A stretch of 64,000 bases of DNA, from NCBI GenBank assembly GCA_023055425.1, contig JALGPY010000001.1:136487368-136551367 (forward strand). Direction: 5' to 3'. Below, piece after piece: positions 10,822 to 22,253 of this stretch (its first letter is position 1; each line of letters starts with the position of its first letter). Source of the stretch: Linanthus parryae (taxonomy: Eukaryota; Streptophyta; Magnoliopsida; Ericales; Polemoniaceae). A program made the translations under genes and the position numbers. The notes under the pieces are model-generated. The model ran no database searches, was not told where the DNA came from, and saw nothing but the letters and a program-made list of their open reading frames with translations.

Positions 10822-13158
10822 ATGTCCTCACACGGGCATGGGGATGTCCCTGAGCAAATCAATCAAATCGGGCAAGTTGCGCTGACGGAAGAGCCAACAC
10901 AAGATACTCCAGACGAGAAACTCAAAGAAGCGCCTGAATGCATGGAAGACAGGCCAAGACCGCAAAAGCAAGAACTAAAGGAAGTGTTCCTCAGCCCGAA
11001 CGAGGAAAAGAAAAGGCCAGTCTTCCTGAGTGCGGACCTCACAAGCGAAGAGGAACAAGGACTGCTGCAGCTCCTAACTGAGTACAAGGACGTGTTCGCA
11101 TGGGAATACGATGAGATGCCAGGTCTGGATACAAGCATCACCATGCACTGTTTGGACATCATCCCAGGGTCTAAACCGGTCAAGCAGAGCACCAGAAGCT
11201 TCAGGCCAGAACTCAACGTGAAGATCAAGCAGGAGATTGTCAAACTCCTAGATGCCAAGTTCATAGAGCCAAATCATCATCCCACATGGTTGGCCAACAT
11301 CGTGCCGGTGGTGAAGAAGAACGGACAGCTTCGCATCTGCGTGGACTTCCGAGATCTCAATCGCTTCTGCCCTAAGGACGATTTCCCACTGCCCAACATC
11401 GATTTGCTTATCGACTCAACAGCAGGTCATCGCATGTTCAGTTTCATGGACGGTTTCAGCGGATACAATCAAATCAAGATGGATCCCGATGATGCGCGGA
11501 AAACTGCATTTATCACTCCTGTGGGGGTATTCAACTACACGGTGATGCCGTTCGGTCTTAAGAACGCGGGCGCAACCTATCAGCGGGCCATGATGGCTCT
11601 ATTCCACGACATGATGCACAAAGAGGTGGAATTTTATGTGGATGACCTGGTGGTCAAATCCAAGCACGAAGCGGATCACCTTGCAGACCTGCGAAAGGTA
11701 TTCAACAGATGCAGGAGCTTTCAGCTGAAAATGAACCCCATGAAATGCGCGTTCGGCGTGACCTCGGGGAAGTTCTTGGGATGTGTAGTCCATCGCCAGG
11801 GGATCGAACCTGACCCTGCGAAAGTGTCGGCCATCACCAGCATGACGCCTCCCCATAATCAAAGTACCTTGAAGACATTCTTGGGAAAACTGTCATATTT
11901 GCGGAGATTCATTCCAGCAATTGCAGAAATCACATGCTGTTTCAGCACTCTTCTCAATAAGGACGCCGCATACAACTGGGCTCCGGACCATGAGGCCGCG
12001 TTCGAAAAGCTGAAAGAACTGCTCACGTCCTCAAAGATAATGATCGCACCTCAACTGGGATCACCGCTTCTGCTATATCTCACATCAACAAGGAGATCTA
12101 TAGGAGCACTCTTGGCTCAGGAGTACGAAGGCCAAGAGAGGCCCGTCTACTATATCTCTCGCATTGTGCAGCCTGCTGAATCAAGGTATACAGACATCGA
12201 ACGTCATTGCCTTGCTTTATTCTTTGTGATAGAAAAGTTGAGACATTATTTTGCATCACACAAAGTAGTAGTGGTCACCAAAAGCGACCCCATAAGATAC
12301 TTGCTAACTCACACTACCCCGGGCGGGAGACTGGCGAAATGGTACATGACCATCTCTCAATACGATATCACATGCGTGAAACCAAAAGCGATCAAGTCGC
12401 AGGCGGTAGCAGATCTGTTGGCACAGTTTCCCGACAACAGCCACGAACCTGTGATCGAGGAAGAGCTCGAAGGCCCTGAAATCTACGCAATCGACGTGCC
12501 CTATTGGACCCTCCACTTCGACGGTTCGTCAACCAGGAAAGGCGGAGGTATTGGGATAGTCTTGACAAGGCCAGACGGGGAAGTCATACAGATGTCCGCA
12601 AAGCTCAACTTCGCTGTCACAAACAACGAAGCAGAATACGAGGCTCTCATTGTGGGGCTCCGTGCGGCGAAAGCCTTGGAAGTGAGCAATTTAACAGTCA
12701 TGGGAGATTCCAAGCTGATTGTTAAGCAAGCCTCGGGCGAATATGGTTTGAAGGAGATCAACCTCCTGCCGTATCGCACCCTAGTACAGAAACTGATGCA
12801 GCAATTCTGCGATGTGAAGTACGAACACAAGCCCCGAGCGGACAATAGGCACGCAGACGCCTTAGCAACCTTGGGATCTAAGGTCAGTATAGACAAGTGC
12901 CCCGCAAGGATTTCCATCGAAGTGCGAACATCTTCGGCATTAACAGAAGATGCGTGCGACGACGAATACATGGACGACGCAGACTGGCGGAAAGCAATCC
13001 TGCAAGCTATTGCAAAAGGCACCAGCAGCGAAAGCTGGGCACTCACGAAAGGATACTGCATCCACGACAACACCCTTTACTACAAGGGTCCTGGAGGAAT
13101 ACTCATGAGGTGTGTCTCCGAACAAGAGGGACAACAGCTGTTAGAAAAGATTCACTAA
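10822..13158 (+). CDS. pol: Tat Gypsy reverse transcriptase with dual RNase H
   Basis: Same frame as Gag, after one TGA. RT motifs appear in order: VKKNGQLRICVDFRDLN, FPLPNID, MPFGLKNAGATYQ and the catalytic FYVDDLVV (residues 271-278). A degenerate first RNase H follows (RSIGALLAQ, then YFASHKV). A second, complete archaeal-type RNase H starts near residue 565 (LHFDGSS, NNEAEYEAL, MGDSKLIV, NRHADALA), which is the Tat hallmark. The ORF runs into the first copy of the integrase zinc-finger module and ends at TAA 13156, right after the first zinc-binding His. The downstream sequence is still in frame, so this stop is a nonsense change. Confidence 0.9.
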   Translation: MSSHGHGDVPEQINQIGQVALTEEPTQDTPDEKLKEAPECMEDRPRPQKQELKEVFLSPNEEKKRPVFLSADLTSEEEQGLLQLLTEYKDVFAWEYDEMPGLDTSITMHCLDIIPGSKPVKQSTRSFRPELNVKIKQEIVKLLDAKFIEPNHHPTWLANIVPVVKKNGQLRICVDFRDLNRFCPKDDFPLPNIDLLIDSTAGHRMFSFMDGFSGYNQIKMDPDDARKTAFITPVGVFNYTVMPFGLKNAGATYQRAMMALFHDMMHKEVEFYVDDLVVKSKHEADHLADLRKVFNRCRSFQLKMNPMKCAFGVTSGKFLGCVVHRQGIEPDPAKVSAITSMTPPHNQSTLKTFLGKLSYLRRFIPAIAEITCCFSTLLNKDAAYNWAPDHEAAFEKLKELLTSSKIMIAPQLGSPLLLYLTSTRRSIGALLAQEYEGQERPVYYISRIVQPAESRYTDIERHCLALFFVIEKLRHYFASHKVVVVTKSDPIRYLLTHTTPGGRLAKWYMTISQYDITCVKPKAIKSQAVADLLAQFPDNSHEPVIEEELEGPEIYAIDVPYWTLHFDGSSTRKGGGIGIVLTRPDGEVIQMSAKLNFAVTNNEAEYEALIVGLRAAKALEVSNLTVMGDSKLIVKQASGEYGLKEINLLPYRTLVQKLMQQFCDVKYEHKPRADNRHADALATLGSKVSIDKCPARISIEVRTSSALTEDACDDEYMDDADWRKAILQAIAKGTSSESWALTKGYCIHDNTLYYKGPGGILMRCVSEQEGQQLLEKIH

Positions 13159-14547
13159 CACGCTTGCGGAGAAAGCGAGGTGTCAATCTACAGAAAGGCT
13201 CAGAGATATGGTATTCATTGGCCAGGCATGTCAACAGCTGCAGCCCTGATACAAGGGAAGTGCGAAAGTTGCGCACTAGTCAAAGACTCTCTACTCGTCG
13301 CTTTAATCGACGACGACACAGATTGGAGGAAGCCACTGTTCGATTTCCTCACCCAGGGCACAGTGCCTGAATCGAGAAAAGAAGCAGAAAAATTAAAAAG
13401 GAAAGCGTCTCGATACGTGGTACAGGAAAACCTGCTTTGGCGAAGAGGTCACGAGGGCAACTTGCTGCGATGTCTAGACGGCAGAGAAGCACAAGAAGTC
13501 ATGGACCTTTCTCATCAGGTGGAACACCAAGGAGGTGCGAAATTATGCAGACAGCTCCTCTCAATCGGATACTTCTGGCCCACAATGGAAGTCGATTGCC
13601 GCACCAAAGTGCGACGCTGCCAAGAATGCCAATTCAAAGGGAACCTAGTGCACGCTCCCGCCGTGGATTTACATGCATTAGGGACGCCATGGCCATTTCA
13701 CACATGGGCTCTGGACTTCATCGGGCCCATCCGACCGACGTCGCATGGGAATCATTTCATTCTCACCGCAACCGAGCTGTTTACCAAGTGGGTGGAAGCA
13801 ATACCACTGAAGATGGCAAATGCGTTGGCTGTGGTCAACTTTATCCAAGAAAGCATCGTATGCAGGTTCGGAATCCCAAACACCATTCTTTCAGATAACG
13901 GTACTCCTTTTGTTAATCGCCAGGTAGCTGCGAAATTAGCGGAGTACAATATCAGGCAAATATGTTCTACCCCTTACTACCCGAAGGGAAACTGACAAGC
14001 CGAAGCAACTAACAAGACGCTGTTAAGAATATTGAGCAAAATGGTCGCAGATGACCACAAGAAGTGGGCCGACTCTCTAAACGTAGCTCTGTGGGCTTAC
14101 AGAACTTCTCCAAGGACACCCACAGGGGCCTCGCCATTTCTATTGTGTTATGGGGCCGAAGCTGTGGTACCTGCGGAGGTTAGAGTCAATTCGGCAAGGC
14201 TGGCCTTCCATGCACTCTATGAAAATCAACGCGATCATGACTTAATCTTGCTGGAAGAGAAGCGAGAACAAGCCAAAAGGACTAACAAGCGGTACCAGGA
14301 AAGAATCGCTCGCGCATACAACAAGACAGTTCAGCGAAGGGATTTCGCAGTCGGAGACCTGGTCTTGCGCGCATCTGATCACTGCATGCGAGAAGCAACT
14401 CACCCAAAGTTCGCAGCTAATTGGGAAGGACCCTTCGAAGTCACGGAAGTCTTCGATAGTGGCTACTGTAGCATACGAAGGTTGCACGGTACAACCTCAA
14501 CTCCCAGTTCAATCAACATGCGCTGGATCAAGAAGTACTATCCCTGA
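13159..14547 (+). pseudogene. Tat Gypsy integrase, interrupted by stops
   Basis: Continues the pol frame after TAA 13156. It has an H2C2 zinc finger (LSHQVEHQGGAKL, RRCQECQ) and the catalytic core: Asp in WALDFIGPI (13714), Asp in LSDNGTPF (13894), Glu at 14002. The spacing of 35 residues between the last two matches D,D35E. TGA at 13993 replaces the Gly of the usual GNGQAE, cutting off the catalytic Glu. The rest (14032-14547) is open and holds the C-terminal LRASDH and NWEGPF motifs. An extra zinc-finger module precedes it (see findings). Confidence 0.85.
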
Positions 14548-14775
14548 CTTCTCTCATTTCATACGTTTCATGATAACGTGCTTAATGTCTCATGTGGCTA
14601 TGATTTGCGCAATCTCCTCTCCCATATGAGAGGATTGTAATCCCATCTCTCCCATATGAGAGCATTATAATAAAAGAATTCTCCCAAATGAGAAGTTCGT
14701 ATTTCTAGCCGTTTATGTTGCTCTACTTAATTTGTTATTACTATTAAATGATTTATTCGCTGCAAAAGCAATCCA
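14548..14775 (+). other. Spacer with short CTCCCATATGAGAG repeats
   Basis: Between the integrase stop and the minisatellite. It contains three imperfect copies of CTCCCATATGAGAG, each a small palindrome, near 14618, 14647 and 14681. No coding potential. Confidence 0.5.
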
Positions 14776-15780
14776 TGCAAACGCGATCTTAAGTGATCAT
14801 CTAAAGCCTATCTCTAACGATAGCAGCCAATGCAAACGCGATCTTAAGTGATCATCTAAAGCCTATCTCTAACGATAGCAGCTAATGCAAACGCGATCTT
14901 AAGTGATCATCTAAAGCCTATCTCTAACGATAGCAGCCAATGCAAACGCGATCTTAAGTGATCATCTAAAGCCTATCTCTTACGATAGCAGCCAATGCAA
15001 ACGCGGTCTTAAGTGATCATCTAAAGCCTATCTCTAACGATAGCAGCCAATGCAAACGCGATCTTAAGTGATCATCTAAAGCCTATCTCTAACGATAGCA
15101 GCTAATGCAAACGCGATCTTAATTGATCATCTAAGCCTATCTCATACGATAGCAGCTAATGCAAAAGCGATCTTAATTGATCATGTAAAGCCTATCTCTT
15201 ACGATAGCAGCCAAGCGCAAATGCGATCTTAATTGATCATCTGAAGCCTATCTCCTACGATAGCAGCCAAACGCAAATGCGATCTTAATTGATCATCTAA
15301 AGCCTATCTCTCATGATAGCAGCCAACGCAAATGCGATCTTAATTGATCATCCAAAGCCTATCTCATACGATAGCAGTCAAACGAAAATACGATCTTAGT
15401 TGATCATGTAAAGCCTATCTCTCACGATAGCAGCTAAACGCAAATGCGATCTCAATTTATCATCAAAGCCTATCTGTTACGATAGCAACTCATACACAAA
15501 ACGATTTTACCTGATTCTCTCAAGCCTATCTGTTACGATAGCAACTCATATGCAAAGTGATTTTAATTGATCACCCAAGCCTCTATTACGATGGCAACGC
15601 ATGCGCAAGACGGTCTTACTGGATCTTCTAAAAGTCTATCTGTTGCGATAGCAATTTATGCGAGAAACGATCTCAAGCAGTTCGATAATAAAGCCTATCT
15701 TTTGTGATAGCAGTTCGCACCACTTAATGATCTTAATCGATCTGCTAAGGACTATCTGTTATGATAGCAATGTTGTGAAC
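14776..15780 (+). repeat. 55-bp minisatellite in the Tat element
   Basis: About eighteen head-to-tail units of roughly 55 bp, each with GCAAACGCGATCTTAA, TGATCATCTAAAGCC and TATCTCTAACGATAGCAG. Units from 14831 to 15100 are nearly identical; later ones drift and shorten. CTATC and GATAG in every unit form a small hairpin. Tat elements are known for such arrays between pol and the 3' LTR, and they can seed satellites. Confidence 0.9.
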
Positions 15781-16458
15781 ATGATCTTAAATGATTTGCA
15801 ACGGCCAACTGCAAGCCCATCTGCCAAGATGGCACAGCTGCGAAGATACGATCTCGAACGGTCTAGTGAAACACCCGCGAATCAATATATCGCAGATACG
15901 AAACAGTTACATAGCATTATGCAAGGCGAAATATGCCGAAACGCGTGCGAAATTGTATTCTGTTGTAAAGAGATAGCAGATAATACAGAAAGCTATTTAT
16001 CATTACGAGTCAAATGACTTACAATTTATCTGTCTAGATAGTAGCTTACAAGCGAAAAGCTCGAATCTAACTACGCAGCCAACATGGCTTACAATACATT
16101 CGAAAAGTGGCTGGTAAGCCAACAGAGACACAGTACGGAAACCCGGACTGCAAAGGATGAACTCACCGGTTTCAACACCGGCTACGCAATACGCAGATCT
16201 GTGGCCAAAGATCCATAGCAAAAGGGATGCTGCCGCGAAGAGATCAGCTTGTCATTCGCTGCATCCCTAGCCGCGAAACCTGGGAAACGATAAGCCCAGG
16301 ACCCTAAGGGGTGACAAAAGCCTCTGTCTGATCAAGATAGGCGCCGGAGGAGCTTCCTGTTTCGACGTATGCTACTCTGCAAAACAGGCGAAGCAGTCAT
16401 TCCTCTGGTGATGGATTCCTTGTCATGTTGGACAAGGGCATTGACGAGCACCCTGAGT
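15781..16458 (+). other. Non-coding Tat internal region
   Basis: Degenerate minisatellite-like words (CGATCT, GATAGCA) fade out, followed by unique sequence. Short ORFs here show no domain. Confidence 0.4.
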
Positions 16459-16806
16459 TCAAGAACGAAGAGGCAAGAAATCCTCCTCCAGGGATGCTGG
16501 AGGAGAATTCCGCCGTTCATTACGAGACGGTAGCACGGTCACTTCGGCGCTGCACCTCGCCACGAGGCGGCCGGAAACATGACCTGCGCACATAATACAC
16601 GAAGGAATTTCTTCGAACACACATGAGATGTTATCTGCATCTTCTTTATGATGGTTATAAAGAGCAATAAGCCTCATAAAGTGGATCTTGGAAACTATTT
16701 CTATAGCACAAAGCGCAAACTCAGGATTCAAAACTTGGAGTTGCCATGAATCAACGAAAAATAAGCGTTGAAGCCAGCAGTCGTAAGGACTCACGACAAA
16801 GCACAT
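16459..16806 (-). CDS. Small antisense ORF in the Tat element, unrecognised
   Basis: 115 codons on the minus strand from ATG at 16806. A good TATA box (CTATATAAA, 16850-16842) lies about 35 bases upstream of the start. The product is Cys-rich at several places with no domain I recognise, and codon use does not settle whether it is translated. It follows the mobile-domain gene on the same strand. It could be an untranslated region or remnant exon. Confidence 0.3.
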   Translation of the reverse strand: MCFVVSPYDCWLQRLFFVDSWQLQVLNPEFALCAIEIVSKIHFMRLIALYNHHKEDADNISCVFEEIPSCIMCAGHVSGRLVARCSAEVTVLPSRNERRNSPPASLEEDFLPLRS

Positions 16807-17272
16807 GTTTGGGATGAAGAACCCAAATAGCAAAGACGGGGTTTATATAGACCCTGTACAGACTCTTCGGTTGCCTAAGATGAGTCAGCAAAATTCAAAA
16901 AAGAGGGTAAGTTCAATCACTTACGCCTTGAAAAGCGGTAACAATCAATTACCCTACTAAAGGCTACGACGATTCAGTTGCGTATCCTAATAAATGACGG
17001 ATAGTCATGATTCGGATGGACTTCCCAACGGAAGCGTGCTTATCTACCGAGAAATTAGCGCAAAAATCAAGCAGAGAATCAATTGCTGATGTCATAATTG
17101 GATATGCACAGAAATGTCCAATCAAATCCCGGAAAAGGGCAAAACGGGCAAATTCATTGTTCGTTGTTAAAAAAAAAGGGGAGAAACCCTAGCAACATTA
17201 CATTAATGTTTCAGAACGTTACATTAATGATTCAGCTATTTCCTTGCTATTTTTCAAGACTCAAAAAAAAAA

Positions 17273-20200
17273 TCAAAGCAAATTCTTGATTAAGGAGTCT
17301 TGGGGCGCGAACTGCTCGCTCAGCTTCTCCACCTGTTCCACTTCTTGCTTCAATTGCTCGCACCTGGCATTCATCTCATGATACAGCTTCAGAGCTTCAT
17401 CAACCCTTTGCTTCTGCTGCTCCACCTTTTGCATCTCAGCTGCGAGGTTCTGGTGACCGAGTTTCAAAGTTACAGCCGCGCGAATCAGCGTGACTCTGTC
17501 CTTAAGAAACTTAAAGCCCATTCTGCCTTGGACTTTGGTCACGAGGTTTTGGCACATGCCGCATAGCAATTCAGCACTCTGGACCGAAATGGTCGCAGGC
17601 GTAGCCGCGGACAGCTGCTCCAGTATCCAGATGGCTTCAGTGAGGAACAACCTCCTGTCAAAGGGCCCGATCTCCAGAGATCTCACAAACGAGCGAGGAT
17701 ACCTGAGACGCATTCGAACCACCCAGTCTACATCGGTTTGCTTCAAACCTGAGGAGACGTCAAAGATAAGTTATGATGTCCAAATTCGCAAGCGAACAAT
17801 GCGACGTGCGAACAGTAAAACTCTACTTACCAGTTCCTTCCAGAATCTCATGAAGAGAAGGAATGCGAGCTGCTGGGTTGTTCGAGGACTGCCCTCGTTC
17901 CATGACTCTCCTATCAGCTGCGAGCTCTAATCTCTCGTAGTCGGGAGGAAGAATGTAGGCCGCGCCAGCTGCGACTACATTCCCAACCTGCGAGCCCCAA
18001 AAGCTCCACGCAGGAATGGGTGCCTCTGACTCAGTCATTACCGGAGGCGAAGGGACAGTCGAAGTCGCTTGTCGTAGGACACTCTCGGATGCGGAAGCAT
18101 TAGCAGCAGTTGTCCTTACCTCGTCAGCACTAGCATGGACATCTTCTTCCATCAACACAGTGTCAGCTCCAGCATCGTCGGAAAGCTCGATGATGTCCTC
18201 ACGAGGCACACCCGCGTGGTCAGCAGCTGCGACGGGCTTCTCGGTATGGGAGCTCGGAATTGGAACATAGGGCGTAGAAGGCTTTCTCTGTTCCAGCTCA
18301 GGTCCCTCAGCATGACCTGCGACATCGAATGCGATGATGTAAGGTAACTTGCGCTATAAGTTATTTTGCTATCTTTACTAAAGCTAAAGAATAAGCACCT
18401 CCACGCGAAGGTGGGATTGAGGTGTCCTCGTCATACACTAAGGACGTGGAACCATGCCCTATTAGTGTGTCCTCACTAAGCAGGTCCTTAAGAGAAGCGT
18501 GACCTGAGGTGCGAATAAACCAGTCATGATTCTGCCTCAAGTGGCTAAAGCCTAGTACGCGCATTTCACTCAAATAATTAACTGAGGGTTCTCCGCATTT
18601 GCCTACTAACCAACGGCGAATGTCAGCCTTGGACACACCATGCTTTAACGCACCCACAATAACATCTCTATAAGTTACTGCGAGATTGAAGATCTCACCT
18701 TTATCGCCGCCTGCGATCTCTTCGAAGTCCGCTTGGACTTGCTCTAGTGCTGCTGCATCCTCTCCGGGAACCTCATCTTTCTCTTCCACATGAGGAGCCA
18801 CTTCTTCGGGAAGTTCGTCTTCCTCGCTAACTGGACGCACTAAGTCGTCAACATGCTGCTCTTCGAGGCTCCGCTGTTTCACACGCTCGAGCTCCTCTTC
18901 CTCTCGCCGCCTTCTTCTCTCAGCAGCTTCCGCGGCTGTCTTCCGGGACTCAGCAAGAACGTCCTCGCTTATGGGCTCATCTGAAATGCCAGAAGGGGCA
19001 TCTCTCTTTTGTCTTTTGGCCGCAAGGCCACCAACGGTCTCATCATCATCTGCGAATGCACAAATGGTTTAAAGAAAAGAAGTGCAAAGAAGTTACGATG
19101 ATGGGAAAGGAAATGCGACGGAGGTACCTCCTGATTCTTCCTCATGCATTACAACTGTTGCTTCTTCTTCTTCATCACTTGCCTGGGGCTCCTGCCTCTC
19201 TTCCTCTCCCTCTTGATCGAAGGGAACGAAAGACTCAACTGCGAGCTCTTTCCGCACCTTGCTGGGCATGCGACCTTTGCCTTTGTCCTTGATAGAAAGG
19301 GACCTCACTGGAGGAGAAGCTGGAGCGCTTCTAGGGGAAGAAATCGTAATTCCCTTTTGCCTAGGTCTCTTCACTCTTGGCGCCGCAGTCGCTGGAGGAG
19401 ACGGGTCATCTCCGGGAGGAGACGGAGCCGGAGGATTGTCTATCAGCGAGTCAGCAAAAACATTCATGACTGCGCGAACCTTTGTTTCAACCTCAGCGTC
19501 CATCCTCCATGAAATCCGGAACGGTTGCTGTCGTCTTCTGGTGGCAACAATGGTGTTGACCAGCGACTTGGAGCGATCACCAGCTGCGAATCTCCGTACA
19601 TGACACTACAACAATACAGAATAATAGTGTCAGCATAAGGAAATCGAGAAAACTTAACACGTGCGAAGAAATTGCTTACATCAGCAAAAGCCTTGCTGTA
19701 TCTGACGACTTGCGCGTCGCCTTTCTTGATTGCGGCAATCTGCTCCTTCAGAATGAAATCGGGGCACAAATGGTTCTCACGATCCCACAGTGAGTAGCAA
19801 CCATACTCAGACTCGCTCAGACTGCAAGTGGGGCGAAACGGAAAAGAATTTCTTTTGATCAAGGGAGCTTTGCCCGGCTGCGCGGCCGACTCTGTCTCGA
19901 TCCTCGTTCGCTGGGCAACCCAGTATGCGAGCCAGTTTTGGGAACAACCACCCTCGCGGGTTCCCGCAGGCTGCTCAAAAGGAAGATTGTTCATGAAAAC
20001 CGTCTCGCACTCCTTTGTGAGCAAGCGCTTGTAGCATCCTCTGACAATGGACTGGGGCCAGATTGATGGGGCCACCGCATCAAAACCAAACTGAGGAGAA
20101 ACTCTAGTGGGGTCAACGTCCACGGTGATCTTCTCATACCTCGGCGCAAGCTCACGAATATGCTCGGCGAGGGCAGGAAGGGAACCTCGCAGACACCAGC

Positions 20201-21560
20201 AAAAGAACTCGCGGTAGCGCTCATGGAAATGAGGTCCCCTTTCAAAGAGAAGCTCTTCTGAAAAGACCATGCCTTTAGAGGGGTATAGCTTTGGAAACCA
20301 TCTCACATTTTCAATACGCGTGGCATAGGGCCTGGCAGTAAACTCCTTCCGTTTGTCGCATATCAAACTCCAAACGCACTTGGGGTTGCCTGTTCCGAAC
20401 CATCTCGCAGCTCTTCCGCTGTTACGTGCTTCTGTCTCGCCTGGGGGACACCACTTTTCAAGTTGGAGAGCAGTTGGAGCATAAGACGGCCAGCGCTCGA
20501 ACACCCACATTGTCAAAAAGGAAATATTAACAAAGGTCAGTACATCGAGGCGGCCACGCGACTCCCTCATAGCCAGAACCAGCTGATCAAGCCTGTAGTA
20601 CAGCGTGCCCAAGACCAAGGGTCCGAGTGCGACCCTCTGGCCAAGAGCGAGCCTCACAGCAAGCGGCAACACATGGTAGAAGACTCCATCATGGGGGTGA
20701 CCATCAATCAGATACCTTGACAGCCAGGCACACAGAAAAGCACAAAGGGTCAAATGATAGCCCTTGCCCTCTACGTAATTTTCGGTCTCCGGGTCCTCGT
20801 TCAAAAGCTTCTTAGTAATGCTGCTGTTCGCATAGTCTCGGAAGAAGTATTGCAACCATTTATTCCAGGTATTCTTCGCGGACGTATCAACCAGCTGCCA
20901 GTTAGGAAGAGGCTTGGTAGTGGTCCACCGAGTGGAAATTTTCTTCACCTCTGCCAAGCATTCCTCCATCTGCGTGTACAAGGCAATCTCCGCAGATGTC
21001 CTCAAGGGAGTCAGAGGGTCTACCTCGCCCATGGGGGAAAGCTCGTATAGCATTTGCACGTCCTCGAGCGTGGGGGCAGCCTCGAACTCAGCAAAATGGA
21101 ACGTATGAGTCGCAGGCGAGTAACGGGACAGAAGGTCTAGAAGCATGGACTGATCCAACTTCACGGCAGCACCCTTCATAGCCTGGATAGCAAAGTATAC
21201 GCCGGCTTCATTAAGAGTCTCGGCGTGATGATCCAATACGTGGTCAATCCACTCATCCATATAGTCCAATTTCTGGACGAACGCCTGAGTAGAAATCGCA
21301 GTGTACGGGAAGTGCCCGTTTTCGATTCCCAATCGAACTACATCCTCGGAACCAACCCACTCGAGCAAGGCTGAGTTAACTGGGCGAGTCAACGTCAGCA
21401 ATCGCTCAACTGGAACAGGATCAGGCATCCTCTTCGCCTTTACCCTCGCATGGTAATAGTCTTTGCCGCCTAAAAAGGGGGCTTTTCGCCACAAGGCCTG
21501 CGGAAGGTCGGGTATCTCTTCATCTTCCTTGACGGGTCTGGTTACTCTTGTCTTGGCCAT
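17273..21560 (-). CDS. Antisense plant mobile domain (PMD) protein, five exons
   Basis: Exons 21560-19680, 19605-19128, 19049-18399, 18316-17831 and 17748-17273 have GT-AG borders and matching phases and total 3,972 bases, 1,323 residues, without a stop. The PMD lies in exon 1: ATHTFHF with TLEDVQML (about residues 150-180), MWVFERWP and ARWFGTGNP. PMDs occur in plant host proteins such as the MAIN family and in Gypsy and Mutator elements; their role in transposons is unproven. Exons 2-4 encode an acidic, Pro/Ser/Glu-rich disordered middle with basic patches (KRPRQKG, AAKRQKR) that could be nuclear signals. The last exon ends in a coiled coil (about 75 residues). The start is the first ATG of MAKTRVTRP. 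It lies antisense between pol and the 3' LTR and is intact although gag-pol is not. Confidence 0.85.
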
Positions 21561-22253
21561 TCCTGCGAAAAAGCAAGAAAAAAAAAAGGGGGGGAGAAAT
21601 ACCACACTTCAGTTTGAATTTTGGGATTCAAGATCTATGCAAAGGAAGACGAGCAGTTCCGGTATCGATTTCAAATATTGGGGAATTGCAAGATCCAATA
21701 TTGTTGAAAGATTAAAACGAAGTGGGTTCAAAGATCAAAGCCTCTTCACAGATCTCATGGGTTTACAGATTCAACGCAGTTCAAGGCAGACACTGGTATT
21801 TGAAATCAAAAGTAAACGAGGCCAACCTTGTTTTCTTGAAGCCTGCTTGGATATGCACAATTGAAGAATACGATTTGCAGTTCTGAACTGGTGATTGATT
21901 ATCTGGATCTGCTCTCGAAGATCTCCGGGTACCATTCACTTTAAGAGAAAGAAGTGATGCTTTGCAATAATGGGGGATACAAGGTATTTATCCAAAACAA
22001 TGAAGGGTTGCGTCCTTTCGATAGTCGAATCGCAACCGTCACCGTCGAATCGCGCAATCACAGGACAAGCTGACGTCACGCCTAAAACCCTAAAGGTCAG
22101 ACGGCACGACTCTAGGGGTTTTAGGTCATAATGACACGCACGGGGGCTGAACTTACCCGTATTTGAATTGGTGCGTGGCGGCGACGCGTATGTTGGTTTC
22201 CGCGCATGGAAGTCTATACGGCTATGAGTCTTCACGCGCAGAAAGGGGGCTAA
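21561..22253 (-). promoter_or_regulatory. Promoter and leader region of the antisense PMD gene; polypurine tract
   Basis: No ORF of note. On the minus strand GGATAAATACC (about 21994-21984) is a TATA-like box some 420 bases before the start codon. On the plus strand AGAAAGGGGGC (22240-22250) is the polypurine tract that primes plus-strand DNA before the 3' LTR. Confidence 0.5.

Noticed and set aside
12501..13073. 190-codon minus-strand ORF opposite RT-RNase H
   Set aside because: It mirrors a conserved RNase H frame and has no splice or promoter evidence; a complement shadow.
14776..15780. Regular direct repeats as a CRISPR array
   Set aside because: Units abut with no unique spacers, and the context is a plant retrotransposon.
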